Of a stretch of DNA of 7,096 nucleotides, positions 1-5,646 are shown in pieces. Each line of letters starts with the position of its first letter. The stretch's first letter is position 1. Position numbers and translations under genes: made by a program. Under the pieces are notes generated by a model. It was given only the letters and a program-made list of their open reading frames with translations, was not told the DNA's origin and did not search any database. The stretch comes from an uncultured Eggerthellaceae bacterium (GTDB lineage Bacteria; Actinomycetota; Coriobacteriia; Coriobacteriales; Eggerthellaceae): NCBI GenBank assembly GCA_948829205.1, contig CAQLOA010000071.1:1-7096 (forward strand), read 5' to 3'.

Positions 1-123
1 GTGCTGTACCTGCTGCTTCGCGTTCCTGTAGGAACGCGATTTCATGCCATAGTAGCCCTTGGCGCGCGAAAGTACCTTGCGGCGCTTCTTCTTTGCGTTA
101 ACGGATCGCTTCACTCGTGCCAT
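1..123 (-). CDS. rplT: 50S ribosomal protein L20, N-terminal part (cut by window edge)
   Basis: L20 is an early-assembly protein of the large ribosomal subunit that binds 23S rRNA. In several bacteria it also represses its own operon by binding the mRNA. Only the first 41 codons lie in the window. They read MARVKRSVNAKKKRRKVLSR and go on through AKGYYGMKSRSYRNAKQQVQ, which is the typical basic L20 N-terminus with the AKGYYG and SRSYR motifs. The ATG at 121-123 has AAGGGG upstream (about 131-140) at normal spacing. It starts 18 nt after the rpmI stop, the standard infC-rpmI-rplT order. The remaining residues (about 75-80 in the family) lie beyond position 1. Identity is very secure; completeness cannot be judged. 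Confidence 0.97.
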   Translation of the reverse strand, partial: MARVKRSVNAKKKRRKVLSRAKGYYGMKSRSYRNAKQQVQH

Positions 124-141
124 AATCGATCATCCCCTTGA

Positions 142-339
142 CTATTTCATTCCCAGGTTGCGGGCCACCACGTTGTAGTCGGCCGGCGAAACCTCGGTCT
201 CGTGACGGAAATCGCGCTTGCGCTTCTGGCTCTTCTTGGTCATGATGTGGCTCTTGTAGGCCTTCGCGCGCATAATCTTGCCGCTTCCGGTGACGCGGAA
301 GCGCTTGGCGGTGCCGCGATGCGTTTTCATCTTTGGCAT
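142..339 (-). CDS. rpmI: 50S ribosomal protein L35
   Basis: L35 is a small, very basic protein of the large ribosomal subunit. The product is 65 residues, the usual family length. It opens MPKMKTHRGTAKRFRVTGSGK, with the family signature KMKTHRGTAKRF at residues 3-14, then KIMRAKAYKSHIMTKKSQKRKR. The ATG at 337-339 is preceded by AAAGGAAC at about 8 nt spacing; the stop is TAG at 142-144. The gene lies 24 nt after infC and 18 nt before rplT with no promoter or terminator between, so the three are surely co-transcribed. It therefore shares control with the infC leader. Nothing is odd in the coding sequence. Confidence 0.98.
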   Translation of the reverse strand: MPKMKTHRGTAKRFRVTGSGKIMRAKAYKSHIMTKKSQKRKRDFRHETEVSPADYNVVARNLGMK

Positions 340-363
340 TTCTTGTTCCTTTCGCTGGTCGGT

Positions 364-954
364 CTAGTTGTCGGACGAGGCCTCGGCCGGCTCGGAAGAT
401 GCTTCCTTGCCGCCCTTGCCGGATTCCTTCTTCTTGGCGCTCTGCGGAAGCGGCGCGATCAGCATGTGCATGTTTCGCCCTTCCATCTTCGGCTGGTTCT
501 CGATCACCGCGACGTCCTTCAGGTCGTCGGCGAGGCGTTCGAGGATCGAAAGGCCCTGCTCGGGATGCACCATTTCCCTGCCGCGGAACATGATGGTGAT
601 CTTCACCTTGTTGCCCGCGGAGAGGAAGCGCAGGACGTGCTTCTTCTTGGTCTGGTAGTCGCCCACGTCGATCTTCGGGCGGAACTTCATTTCCTTGATT
701 TCGATCTTGGTCTGGTTCTTGCGCGCCTGCTTGGCCTTGATGGCCTGGTCGTACTTGAACTTGCCGTAGTCCATGACGCGGCACACCGGCGGGTCGGCGT
801 TGGGTGCGATCTCGACCAGGTCGAGCCCGGCCGCGTCCGCGATGCTTTGCGCCTGGTCGATCGAGAAGACGCCCATCTGGTTGCCGTCGAAGTCGATCAG
901 GCGGCACTCGTCGATGGCGATCTCTTCGTTGAGCCTTGGCTCTTGAGCGGCTAT
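364..954 (-). CDS. infC: Translation initiation factor IF-3, probable ATA start
   Basis: IF3 binds the 30S subunit, blocks premature joining of 50S and checks the start codon-anticodon match. From the start chosen here the protein has 196 aa. The N-domain is at about 5-70 (EPRLNEEI, then PPVCRVMDYGKFKYDQ), a lysine-rich linker follows at about 71-88, and the C-domain lies at about 84-170 (IKEMKFRP, KITIMFRGREM). A tail from about 172-196, rich in Lys then Ser/Glu, runs past the usual end. The longest open frame begins at a TTG (991-993), but that would put AAGGAGGTG inside the coding region and has no Shine-Dalgarno of its own. AGGAGG at 963-968 lies 8 nt from the in-frame ATA at 952-954, which gives MAAQEPRLNEEI, the normal IF3 N-terminus. 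No ATG, or well-placed GTG or TTG, exists there. Near-cognate starts are well known for infC (AUU in E. coli) and let IF3 repress itself. Confidence 0.93.
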   Translation of the reverse strand: MAAQEPRLNEEIAIDECRLIDFDGNQMGVFSIDQAQSIADAAGLDLVEIAPNADPPVCRVMDYGKFKYDQAIKAKQARKNQTKIEIKEMKFRPKIDVGDYQTKKKHVLRFLSAGNKVKITIMFRGREMVHPEQGLSILERLADDLKDVAVIENQPKMEGRNMHMLIAPLPQSAKKKESGKGGKEASSEPAEASSDN

Positions 955-962
955 TGCGCTCA

Positions 963-968
963 CCTCCT
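963..968 (-). promoter_or_regulatory. Shine-Dalgarno deciding the infC start
   Basis: A full AGGAGG (within AAGGAGGTG) lies 8 nt before the in-frame ATA at 952-954. It is the only strong ribosome binding site near the IF3 N-terminus, and it argues against the upstream TTG at 991-993. The hairpin at 972-987 ends only 3 nt before it on the minus strand. Confidence 0.8.
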
Positions 969-971
969 TCT

Positions 972-987
972 GGGCGATGTCTCGCCC
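972..987 (-). promoter_or_regulatory. Hairpin just upstream of the infC ribosome binding site
   Basis: On the minus strand GGGCGA pairs perfectly with TCGCCC around a GACA tetraloop. The stem ends 3 nt before AAGGAGG. No U run follows, so it is not a terminator. It may shape ribosome access or protein binding in the infC leader. A second, weaker stem (GGGC/GCCC extended by TGCA/TGCA with one bulged base) lies at 995-1017. Confidence 0.5.
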
Positions 988-1019
988 TCTCAACTGCAGG
1001 GCTGGCGCGCCCGTGCAAC

Positions 1020-1043
1020 AAAAAACCTGCGCAGCGGCAGGTT
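1020..1043 (-). terminator. Intrinsic-terminator hairpin inside the infC leader (attenuator)
   Basis: Read on the minus strand, AACCTGC (1037-1043) pairs perfectly with GCAGGTT (1024-1030) across a 6-nt loop. Six consecutive U residues (1020-1025) overlap and follow the stem. This is the layout of a rho-independent terminator. It sits about 65 nt before the infC start, downstream of the likely infC promoter, so it should act as an attenuator and not as the end of an upstream gene. The stem is short (7 bp) and the U run modest, so partial termination is more likely than full. Confidence 0.65.
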
Positions 1044-1157
1044 CGTCGATGACGTGCGGCGCTTGTCGCGCCCGGTCGGTCTATTCGAGGAACCCATCAG
1101 CTGCCAATTGCGCCGAAACAGGTGGGATGCTTTCGCATCCGCTTGTGTAGCCTGAAC

Positions 1158-1186
1158 AGTTTATAGCAACGCGCCGCAGCACGCAA
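1158..1186 (-). promoter_or_regulatory. Probable promoter of infC-rpmI-rplT
   Basis: On the minus strand TTGCGT (1181-1186) and TAAACT (1158-1163) are separated by 17 bp, a housekeeping-sigma layout with 3/6 and 4/6 consensus matches. The overlapping TATAAA at 1160-1165 would be a better -10 but leaves only 15 bp. Transcription would begin near 1150-1152, just before the leader hairpins. Its place between the upstream terminators and the structured leader supports it. Confidence 0.5.
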
Positions 1187-1240
1187 GGGAGAGGCTTCGT
1201 TTCAGAAGAAGCAACGCTCTCGCCATCTGATGGCCGATTC

Positions 1241-1307
1241 TTCGGGCGAAATACGGATTCGGCGTATTTTACCCGAAACTACACCTCGCCCGCCAAGGAC
1301 GAGGTGT
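1241..1307 (-). terminator. Two hairpins ending the upstream membrane-protein gene unit
   Basis: The first hairpin (1281-1307) pairs ACACCTCG with CGAGGTGT, a perfect 8-bp stem with an 11-nt loop that overlaps the TAA of the PASTA-like gene; UAGUUUC follows on the minus strand. The second (1241-1277) pairs TTCGGG/CCCGAA and AAATACG/CGTATTT around a 2x2 internal mismatch with a 7-nt loop. Neither has a strong U tail, so efficiency is uncertain. Their place between convergently consistent units, end of one operon and promoter of the next, fits termination. Confidence 0.5.
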
Positions 1308-2176
1308 TAAGAGACGTATATGTAAATGGTGCGGATGGTGTCGTTGAGGTTATCGGTGGCATTGGCGACCGAGTAGTCGTAAGACAGGATGGCGTCCCAC
1401 CCATGCTCGACGCCTTCGGCCATGCCGGTTCCGTTGAACGAGCAGTACTCCTTCACCAGCGTGGTGCCGTCGGTGTCGTAGGTGGAGTACAGCATCTTGT
1501 CCTCGGGAAGCTGGGCCGTGCCATAGCTTACGGTGAGCCCGGCTTCGGCAAGCGTCTCCTCCACGATGTGCTCGTTTTGGACCGCGTCGGTGAAGCTGAC
1601 CGACCCGTATCCCAGCGACGACGTGGCCGCCGAATACCCTGTCTCGATTATCACTCCGCCCTCGTTCAGGCTGAGGTACACGGTGGGCGTGCCGCTGCGG
1701 GAGTCAGACGGCTCGTCGGCAAGCGCCACCTGAAGCTCGAGGCGCACCGGGTTGCCTTCCTCGTTCACCTCCATTGAGCGGGTGACCTCTGCACCGTGCT
1801 GCAGCATGGCGACGGCCTCCTCCTGGGTGTGGCCAAGCAGCCCCACCAGGTCGGGAACGGTAGTCTTCTTCGACGTGTTTGCGGATGCGTCGTTGCCCGC
1901 GTCGCCTTCCGTGATGGTGTTGACGTCGGAGACCTGCGTCTGCTGCACCGCGGCGTCCTGCGCGGACTGGAAGATCTTGAACCCGAAGAACCCGATTCCG
2001 GCCAGAAGCAGCACGAGCAGCACTATGACCACGATAAGCACCTTGCGCATGCGCGACGAGCGCTGCATGTAGGCCGACTGCGCCGCCTTGGCGTGGGCGC
2101 CGCCCTTCTTCTTCTCGGGCTTGGCGTCGGTCTTGTACACGTTCTCGTTCATGCTGGACGGATCGTTCGGGCTCAT
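1307..2176 (-). CDS. Single-pass membrane protein with PASTA-like extracellular part
   Basis: The product is 289 aa. Residues 1-45 are a polar, lysine-rich cytoplasmic part (KPEKKKGG, then RSSRMRK). One hydrophobic helix spans about 46-68 (VLIVVIVLLVLLLAGIGFFG), giving an inside N-terminus and outside C-terminus by the positive-inside rule. A Ser/Asp/Asn spacer at about 75-104 leads to TTVPDLVGLLGHTQEEAVAML (105-125), which matches the start of PASTA domains (VPDLVG followed by a helix). A second stretch, HIVEETLAEAGL (203-214), looks like another PASTA helix with a Thr/Tyr-rich sheet part. PASTA domains of Ser/Thr kinases and penicillin-binding proteins bind cell-wall peptides, but no kinase or transpeptidase domain is present. 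The ATG at 2174-2176 follows AAGGAG at 5 nt, and that site overlaps the TAA of the previous gene. Precise function is unknown; a cell-envelope role is inferred. Confidence 0.8.
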   Translation of the reverse strand: MSPNDPSSMNENVYKTDAKPEKKKGGAHAKAAQSAYMQRSSRMRKVLIVVIVLLVLLLAGIGFFGFKIFQSAQDAAVQQTQVSDVNTITEGDAGNDASANTSKKTTVPDLVGLLGHTQEEAVAMLQHGAEVTRSMEVNEEGNPVRLELQVALADEPSDSRSGTPTVYLSLNEGGVIIETGYSAATSSLGYGSVSFTDAVQNEHIVEETLAEAGLTVSYGTAQLPEDKMLYSTYDTDGTTLVKEYCSFNGTGMAEGVEHGWDAILSYDYSVANATDNLNDTIRTIYIYVS

Positions 2177-2186
2177 CTGCGCTCCT

Positions 2187-2561
2187 TTACGAGAAAACCA
2201 GGTACCACACGACGAAAGCGGCTATGGCCGCAAGGGCGGCGACTATGACCGCGATCTGGGTCTTCGACATCCTGAAGCTTTGGATGTCCTCAAGGGTCGT
2301 CTGACGATAGTCCGGCTTCGAAGGCCGAAGGTCCGCAGAACCGTCGGAGGACGGCCCTTCGACGTCCTTTCCTGCCACTGCGTCGGAAGACGCCTCGCTT
2401 GGGGCGTTGCCGTTCTGCAGCGGTTCGGGATGCTTCGGGGACGGCGGCTCGCTCCGGTCCTCCTGCGTGGCGGCCGAAGCGGAGGCACCTGCATGTATGA
2501 CGACGTCGTCGGAGTCTGCAGGGTTGACCGTTATGTGTTTGAAGTCGGTTTGGTCAGCCAT
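2187..2561 (-). CDS. Small protein with a C-terminal membrane anchor, unknown function
   Basis: From the ATG at 2559-2561 the protein has 124 aa. Residues 1-85 are polar, rich in Ser, Ala, Asp, Glu and Pro and probably disordered. A short conserved-looking segment TTLEDIQSFRMSKTQ (88-102) precedes one hydrophobic helix at about 103-123 (IAVIVAALAAIAAFVVWYLVF) that ends at the last residues, a tail-anchored layout with a cytoplasmic N-terminus. The frame stays open to a TTG at 2625-2627, but AAGGTG lies 6 nt before the ATG, and a TATAAT box and palindrome occupy the longer version's start, so the ATG is preferred. It is 10 nt from the next gene, which also makes a single-helix membrane protein, so the two products may work together. 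I do not recognise the family. Confidence 0.8.
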   Translation of the reverse strand: MADQTDFKHITVNPADSDDVVIHAGASASAATQEDRSEPPSPKHPEPLQNGNAPSEASSDAVAGKDVEGPSSDGSADLRPSKPDYRQTTLEDIQSFRMSKTQIAVIVAALAAIAAFVVWYLVFS

Positions 2562-2604
2562 GTCTTTCACCTTGTTTCCTGGACGCTGGGCCTCAGGCGT
2601 AGGT

Positions 2605-2621
2605 TGTTGCGCAACATTATA
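2605..2621 (-). promoter_or_regulatory. TATAAT box with palindromic operator candidate
   Basis: A perfect -10 hexamer TATAAT (2616-2621, minus strand) lies just after the peptidase stop codon. It is followed at once by the perfect 12-bp palindrome TGTTGCGCAACA (2605-2616), which would cover the transcription start. No good -35 is seen 16-18 bp upstream, and it is not an extended -10, so an activator or readthrough from the upstream genes may contribute. It would drive the two small membrane-protein genes with a leader of about 45 nt. Confidence 0.45.
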
Positions 2622-2628
2622 GTGCAAA

Positions 2629-5619
2629 TCAAAGTGCGAGCAGGTCGACCACGTTCAAATCCGTTCCGGACTGCTCGATTATGTCCCTGTTGCCCACGAC
2701 GCAGACGCAGCCCGCCTCGCACATTTCGTCCAAGGCAGGCGCCAAGGCCCTGACGTCGCATGCGCGGGTGTCGAGCACTTCCTGCCTGCGCCGCAGGAAT
2801 TCCTGTCGGCCGTAGCCCGTCATGTGCATCGTGGCCTGCCTGCGCACCAGCTCGCGGGGCTTCAGCGGCTTGTCGAACGACGCGGCCGTGCTGACCACGT
2901 AGCCTTCGAACTCGTCCTCGGAAGGACGGAAGCCGGAAAGCCATCCGCTGGATGCGCGGAAGCGGTCAAGCGTCTCGGCGACGCGCGGGTCGCGGAACGA
3001 CGAGAAGCTGCTCGCTCCCGTGCGGCTGGTGCTGAAACCGACGCCGTATGCGCCGCCCACGACGCGAACCTCGTTCCACAGGTAGTCGTAGGAGAGCACC
3101 TTCGAAGCCACCATCCAGCTGCCGGTGAGCTGCGGCGCGCCGACGGCGCCCCACCTGTCGGACACCAGGGCGGAATAGGTGACGTCGGCGGGGACGGCGA
3201 ACGCCTCGCGCCTGTCGCGCGGCTTGGGAGCGGCCAGGCGCGGGCCGTCGTAGGCGCCGCTTGGGCCGTTGCCCAGGGGCGCGCCCTCGGCATAGCGGTC
3301 GAAGTCCGCATCGGTTCCCGCGAACGAAAGCAGGCAGCCCTCGTCCCTGAAGATGCGCCTGGCAAGGCCTTCGAGCCGCGAGGGAAGGGTCTCTTTCTGC
3401 ATATCGAAGTCGTCTATCAAGTGCTTGAGGAAGACGTAGAAGTCGACGCCCGAGGCCAGTTCCCTCAAAGCCGCCGACGGGAAGGCGTACGACGCCGCAC
3501 GGGCGGCCGCGACGGCGTTGCCCGCCATGGCGAAGCGTTGCTCCATGGCTACCTTGCGCTGCACCAGCATGTCGAAAATCCTGCCGGTGTCGGAGAAGTC
3601 GGTCTGGGAAAGCACCTCGTTCGCAAGCTCGGCCGCCACCTGCACGTTCTCGGAAAGCGCCGACGAGCCTACCGTGAACTTGGCGGACCATCCGCGCTCT
3701 CCTGCGTCCTCTCCCATCACGTCGAACACCTCGCAGGCGAAGTCGAGCGCCCCCAGCCTCCCCTGCACGAGCGTGTCTATCTGGGCGGCGGTGTGCTTCG
3801 CCGTGTCGAGCCTTCCCAGCACCATCGCCAGCACCGAGGCGTAGGGGACCTCGTCGGCGGCAACGCATTCCATGTCGAAATACCTCGTGGCGTAGGCGAT
3901 ACCACGCGTGTCCACCTCGTGGCGCAGCACGTCGATCGACCCGAGCCTATCGATGCGGCAGGGCGGCTCGGGCCGGGCCTCGCCCACGTCGGCGCGCGTC
4001 AGCTTGGGAAGCTTCGCCAGGTCGGCAGGGTCGTCAGGGGTCGTCTGGGCCTCCTGCAACGCCGCAGCCTCTTCGGCGACGGCCTGCAGCTCGGAGGGCG
4101 ACATGGCCTCCTCGAGCGCCCTGAACCTGGCATGCTCGGCCGCCTCCTCGTCGACGTCGACCGGCACGACCTCCACCCGTGCGCGATGGTCGCAGTCGAC
4201 CAGCAGCTCGTGCAGCAGGCGGTGGAAGTAGTCGCCTGACAGCTTCTCGCGCAGCGACGCGAAGGCGTCCTCGTAGCGGATGTAGGCCGTGGCGGACGCC
4301 GGGTCGTCGTCGTACAGCCAGCCGTTCATCGCCGACATGGACAGCACCACCCCGTCGGCATAGCCGAAGCTGCCCTCGCGCATCACGAACTCGGCGTGCG
4401 AGAGCGCGGCTTCCACAAGCCCCAGGTCTAGGCCGCCCGAGGCCAGGTCGGCTGCCGTCCGGGCCACCACTTCGCCGAGGCGGGCGGCAGCACGGTCGCC
4501 ATGAAGGCCGCGCGCCGTTATGGCCACGAAGGGCTGCAGCATGGAGTCGGCCAGGTAGCCGTCGCAGTCGTCGGCGAGGTCGGCGTCGAGGAGCGCCCTC
4601 TTCAGCGGTGCCTCGTTCGACCCCATTATCGCGTCGAGCAGCACCGACGCGGCGATCATGCGCTCGCGCTCGTCGGACCGCCCGGCGACGAACCCAAGCG
4701 CGGCGCACGAGTTCTCGGAGGCGGTCGCCATGTTCTTGCGCACGCCTTCCGTCACCACGGGGCTCTGCAGTCCTATTGGGTTGGGCGCCGCCGTTCCTTC
4801 CATGGCCCCGCAGAGGTAGCCGTCTATCTGGCGCAGGAAGGGTTCGGGGTCCATGTCTCCGTACAGCACGATGTAGCTGTTCGACGGATGGTAATGCCGC
4901 GAATGCGTGTGCAGGAATTCCTCGTAGGTCAGCGTGGGGATGGCCTCTGGCGTGCCGCCCGACTCGAAGCGGTAGGTCGTATCGGGGAACAGCGCCGCCG
5001 ACAGCGTGTCGTACAGCACCGACTCGGGGTCGGAAAGCGCCCCCTTCATCTCGTTGTACACCACTCCGTTGCAGACGAGGCCCGAATCCGCGCACGGGAC
5101 GTCCTTCGGGGAGACGCCCTCTTCGCCACAGCCGGCGCCTTCCGCGTCGCAGCCTTCCAGCTCGTAGTGCCATCCCTCCTGCTCGAAGATGCGGCGATTC
5201 GAATAGATGTTGGGGTGGAACACCGCATCCATGTACACGTCGGCCAGGTTCAGCAGGTCGCGCTCGTTGGTTGACGCGACCGGATACATGGTCTTGTCGG
5301 GAAACGTCATGGCGTTGAGGAACGTCTGCATCGAGCTTTTGAGCAGGTTGACGAAGGGTTCCTTCACCGGGAACTTGCGCGACCCGCAGAGCACCGAATG
5401 CTCGAGGATGTGGAAAACGCCCGTGTCGTCGGACGCAGGCGTTTTGAAGGTGATGGAGAAGCTCTTGTTGTTGTCGCCGTTCGCCAGGTACAGAAGTCGC
5501 GCGCCCGTCCGGGAGTGCGTGAACACGTACGCGTGTCCGGAGATCTCGCTCAAGGGTTCGTCGTGCAACAGCGTAAAGCCGCACGCCTGGGCGCACGGCT
5601 TGATTTCAGGTTCGGTCAT
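2629..5619 (-). CDS. M16C zinc metallopeptidase, PreP/Cym1-like (presequence protease family)
   Basis: This family is a cytosolic, clamshell-shaped zinc peptidase of the pitrilysin clan that cuts unfolded peptides up to several dozen residues. The product is 996 aa, near the family's usual 970 or so. The inverted zinc motif HILEH is at 70-74 (H70, E73, H74), with the third ligand E190 in NEMKGALSDP. AFLNAMT-like FLNAMTFPDKTMYPVAS (100-116) is typical. A charged helical hairpin at about 490-525 is the M16C linker. R852 and Y858 in VRVVGGAYGVGF match the substrate-holding Arg/Tyr pair of PreP. There is no signal peptide. A short insertion at 156-183 carries four Cys and many Glu/Gly residues before the third zinc ligand. 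The ATG at 5617-5619 follows AAGGAG at 5 nt. It starts 27 nt after the solute-binding lipoprotein gene, hinting at peptide or amino-acid scavenging; the true substrate is unknown. Confidence 0.95.
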   Translation of the reverse strand: MTEPEIKPCAQACGFTLLHDEPLSEISGHAYVFTHSRTGARLLYLANGDNNKSFSITFKTPASDDTGVFHILEHSVLCGSRKFPVKEPFVNLLKSSMQTFLNAMTFPDKTMYPVASTNERDLLNLADVYMDAVFHPNIYSNRRIFEQEGWHYELEGCDAEGAGCGEEGVSPKDVPCADSGLVCNGVVYNEMKGALSDPESVLYDTLSAALFPDTTYRFESGGTPEAIPTLTYEEFLHTHSRHYHPSNSYIVLYGDMDPEPFLRQIDGYLCGAMEGTAAPNPIGLQSPVVTEGVRKNMATASENSCAALGFVAGRSDERERMIAASVLLDAIMGSNEAPLKRALLDADLADDCDGYLADSMLQPFVAITARGLHGDRAAARLGEVVARTAADLASGGLDLGLVEAALSHAEFVMREGSFGYADGVVLSMSAMNGWLYDDDPASATAYIRYEDAFASLREKLSGDYFHRLLHELLVDCDHRARVEVVPVDVDEEAAEHARFRALEEAMSPSELQAVAEEAAALQEAQTTPDDPADLAKLPKLTRADVGEARPEPPCRIDRLGSIDVLRHEVDTRGIAYATRYFDMECVAADEVPYASVLAMVLGRLDTAKHTAAQIDTLVQGRLGALDFACEVFDVMGEDAGERGWSAKFTVGSSALSENVQVAAELANEVLSQTDFSDTGRIFDMLVQRKVAMEQRFAMAGNAVAAARAASYAFPSAALRELASGVDFYVFLKHLIDDFDMQKETLPSRLEGLARRIFRDEGCLLSFAGTDADFDRYAEGAPLGNGPSGAYDGPRLAAPKPRDRREAFAVPADVTYSALVSDRWGAVGAPQLTGSWMVASKVLSYDYLWNEVRVVGGAYGVGFSTSRTGASSFSSFRDPRVAETLDRFRASSGWLSGFRPSEDEFEGYVVSTAASFDKPLKPRELVRRQATMHMTGYGRQEFLRRRQEVLDTRACDVRALAPALDEMCEAGCVCVVGNRDIIEQSGTDLNVVDLLAL

Positions 5620-5646
5620 GAATTCTCCTTAGAGCAGCGCCCGCTT

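Larger units (their letters stand above)
955..1152 (-). promoter_or_regulatory. infC-rpmI-rplT 5' leader with competing antiterminator and terminator folds
   Basis: This is the presumed untranslated leader of the IF3-L35-L20 operon. In minus-strand order it shows: a hairpin GGATGC-GAAA-GCATCC (1125-1140); a long-range helix between 1085-1094 and 1040-1049 (GGTTC and TCGA paired around one C-C mismatch), which can grow by GGCA/TGCC (1102-1105 with 1036-1039); a hairpin GGCGC-GACAA-GCGCC (1058-1072) enclosed by that helix; the attenuator hairpin (1020-1043); and the pre-Shine-Dalgarno hairpin (972-987). The long-range helix uses 1036-1044, the 5' arm of the terminator, so the two folds exclude each other. 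In Bacillus, L20 binding to the infC leader promotes termination. A similar role here is inferred, as no covariance data were available. Confidence 0.6.

Noticed and set aside
955..993. Upstream TTG start of infC giving a 209-residue protein
   Set aside because: No ribosome site before the TTG, and it would place AAGGAGGTG and the 972-987 hairpin inside the coding sequence. The ATA start fits the family N-terminus.
202..1155. Long plus-strand open frame of 317 codons across infC and rpmI
   Set aside because: It is antisense to two certain ribosomal-operon genes, low in protein-like features, and an effect of high GC.
1222..1234. Palindrome GCCATC-T-GATGGC as an operator upstream of infC
   Set aside because: Short, no promoter element close enough to judge, and such 13-bp palindromes are expected now and then in GC-rich DNA.
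1264..1271. TAAAAT on the minus strand as an alternative infC promoter
   Set aside because: The -35 is poor (TTGGCG with 19 bp) and the box lies inside the second terminator hairpin, so the 1158-1186 promoter is better.
2824..4239. Plus-strand open frame of 471 codons, plus others of 379 and 520 codons within the peptidase gene
   Set aside because: All overlap the M16C gene, whose motifs and length are clear. Their translations are rich in Arg, Ala and Gly, as expected for shadow frames in GC-rich DNA.
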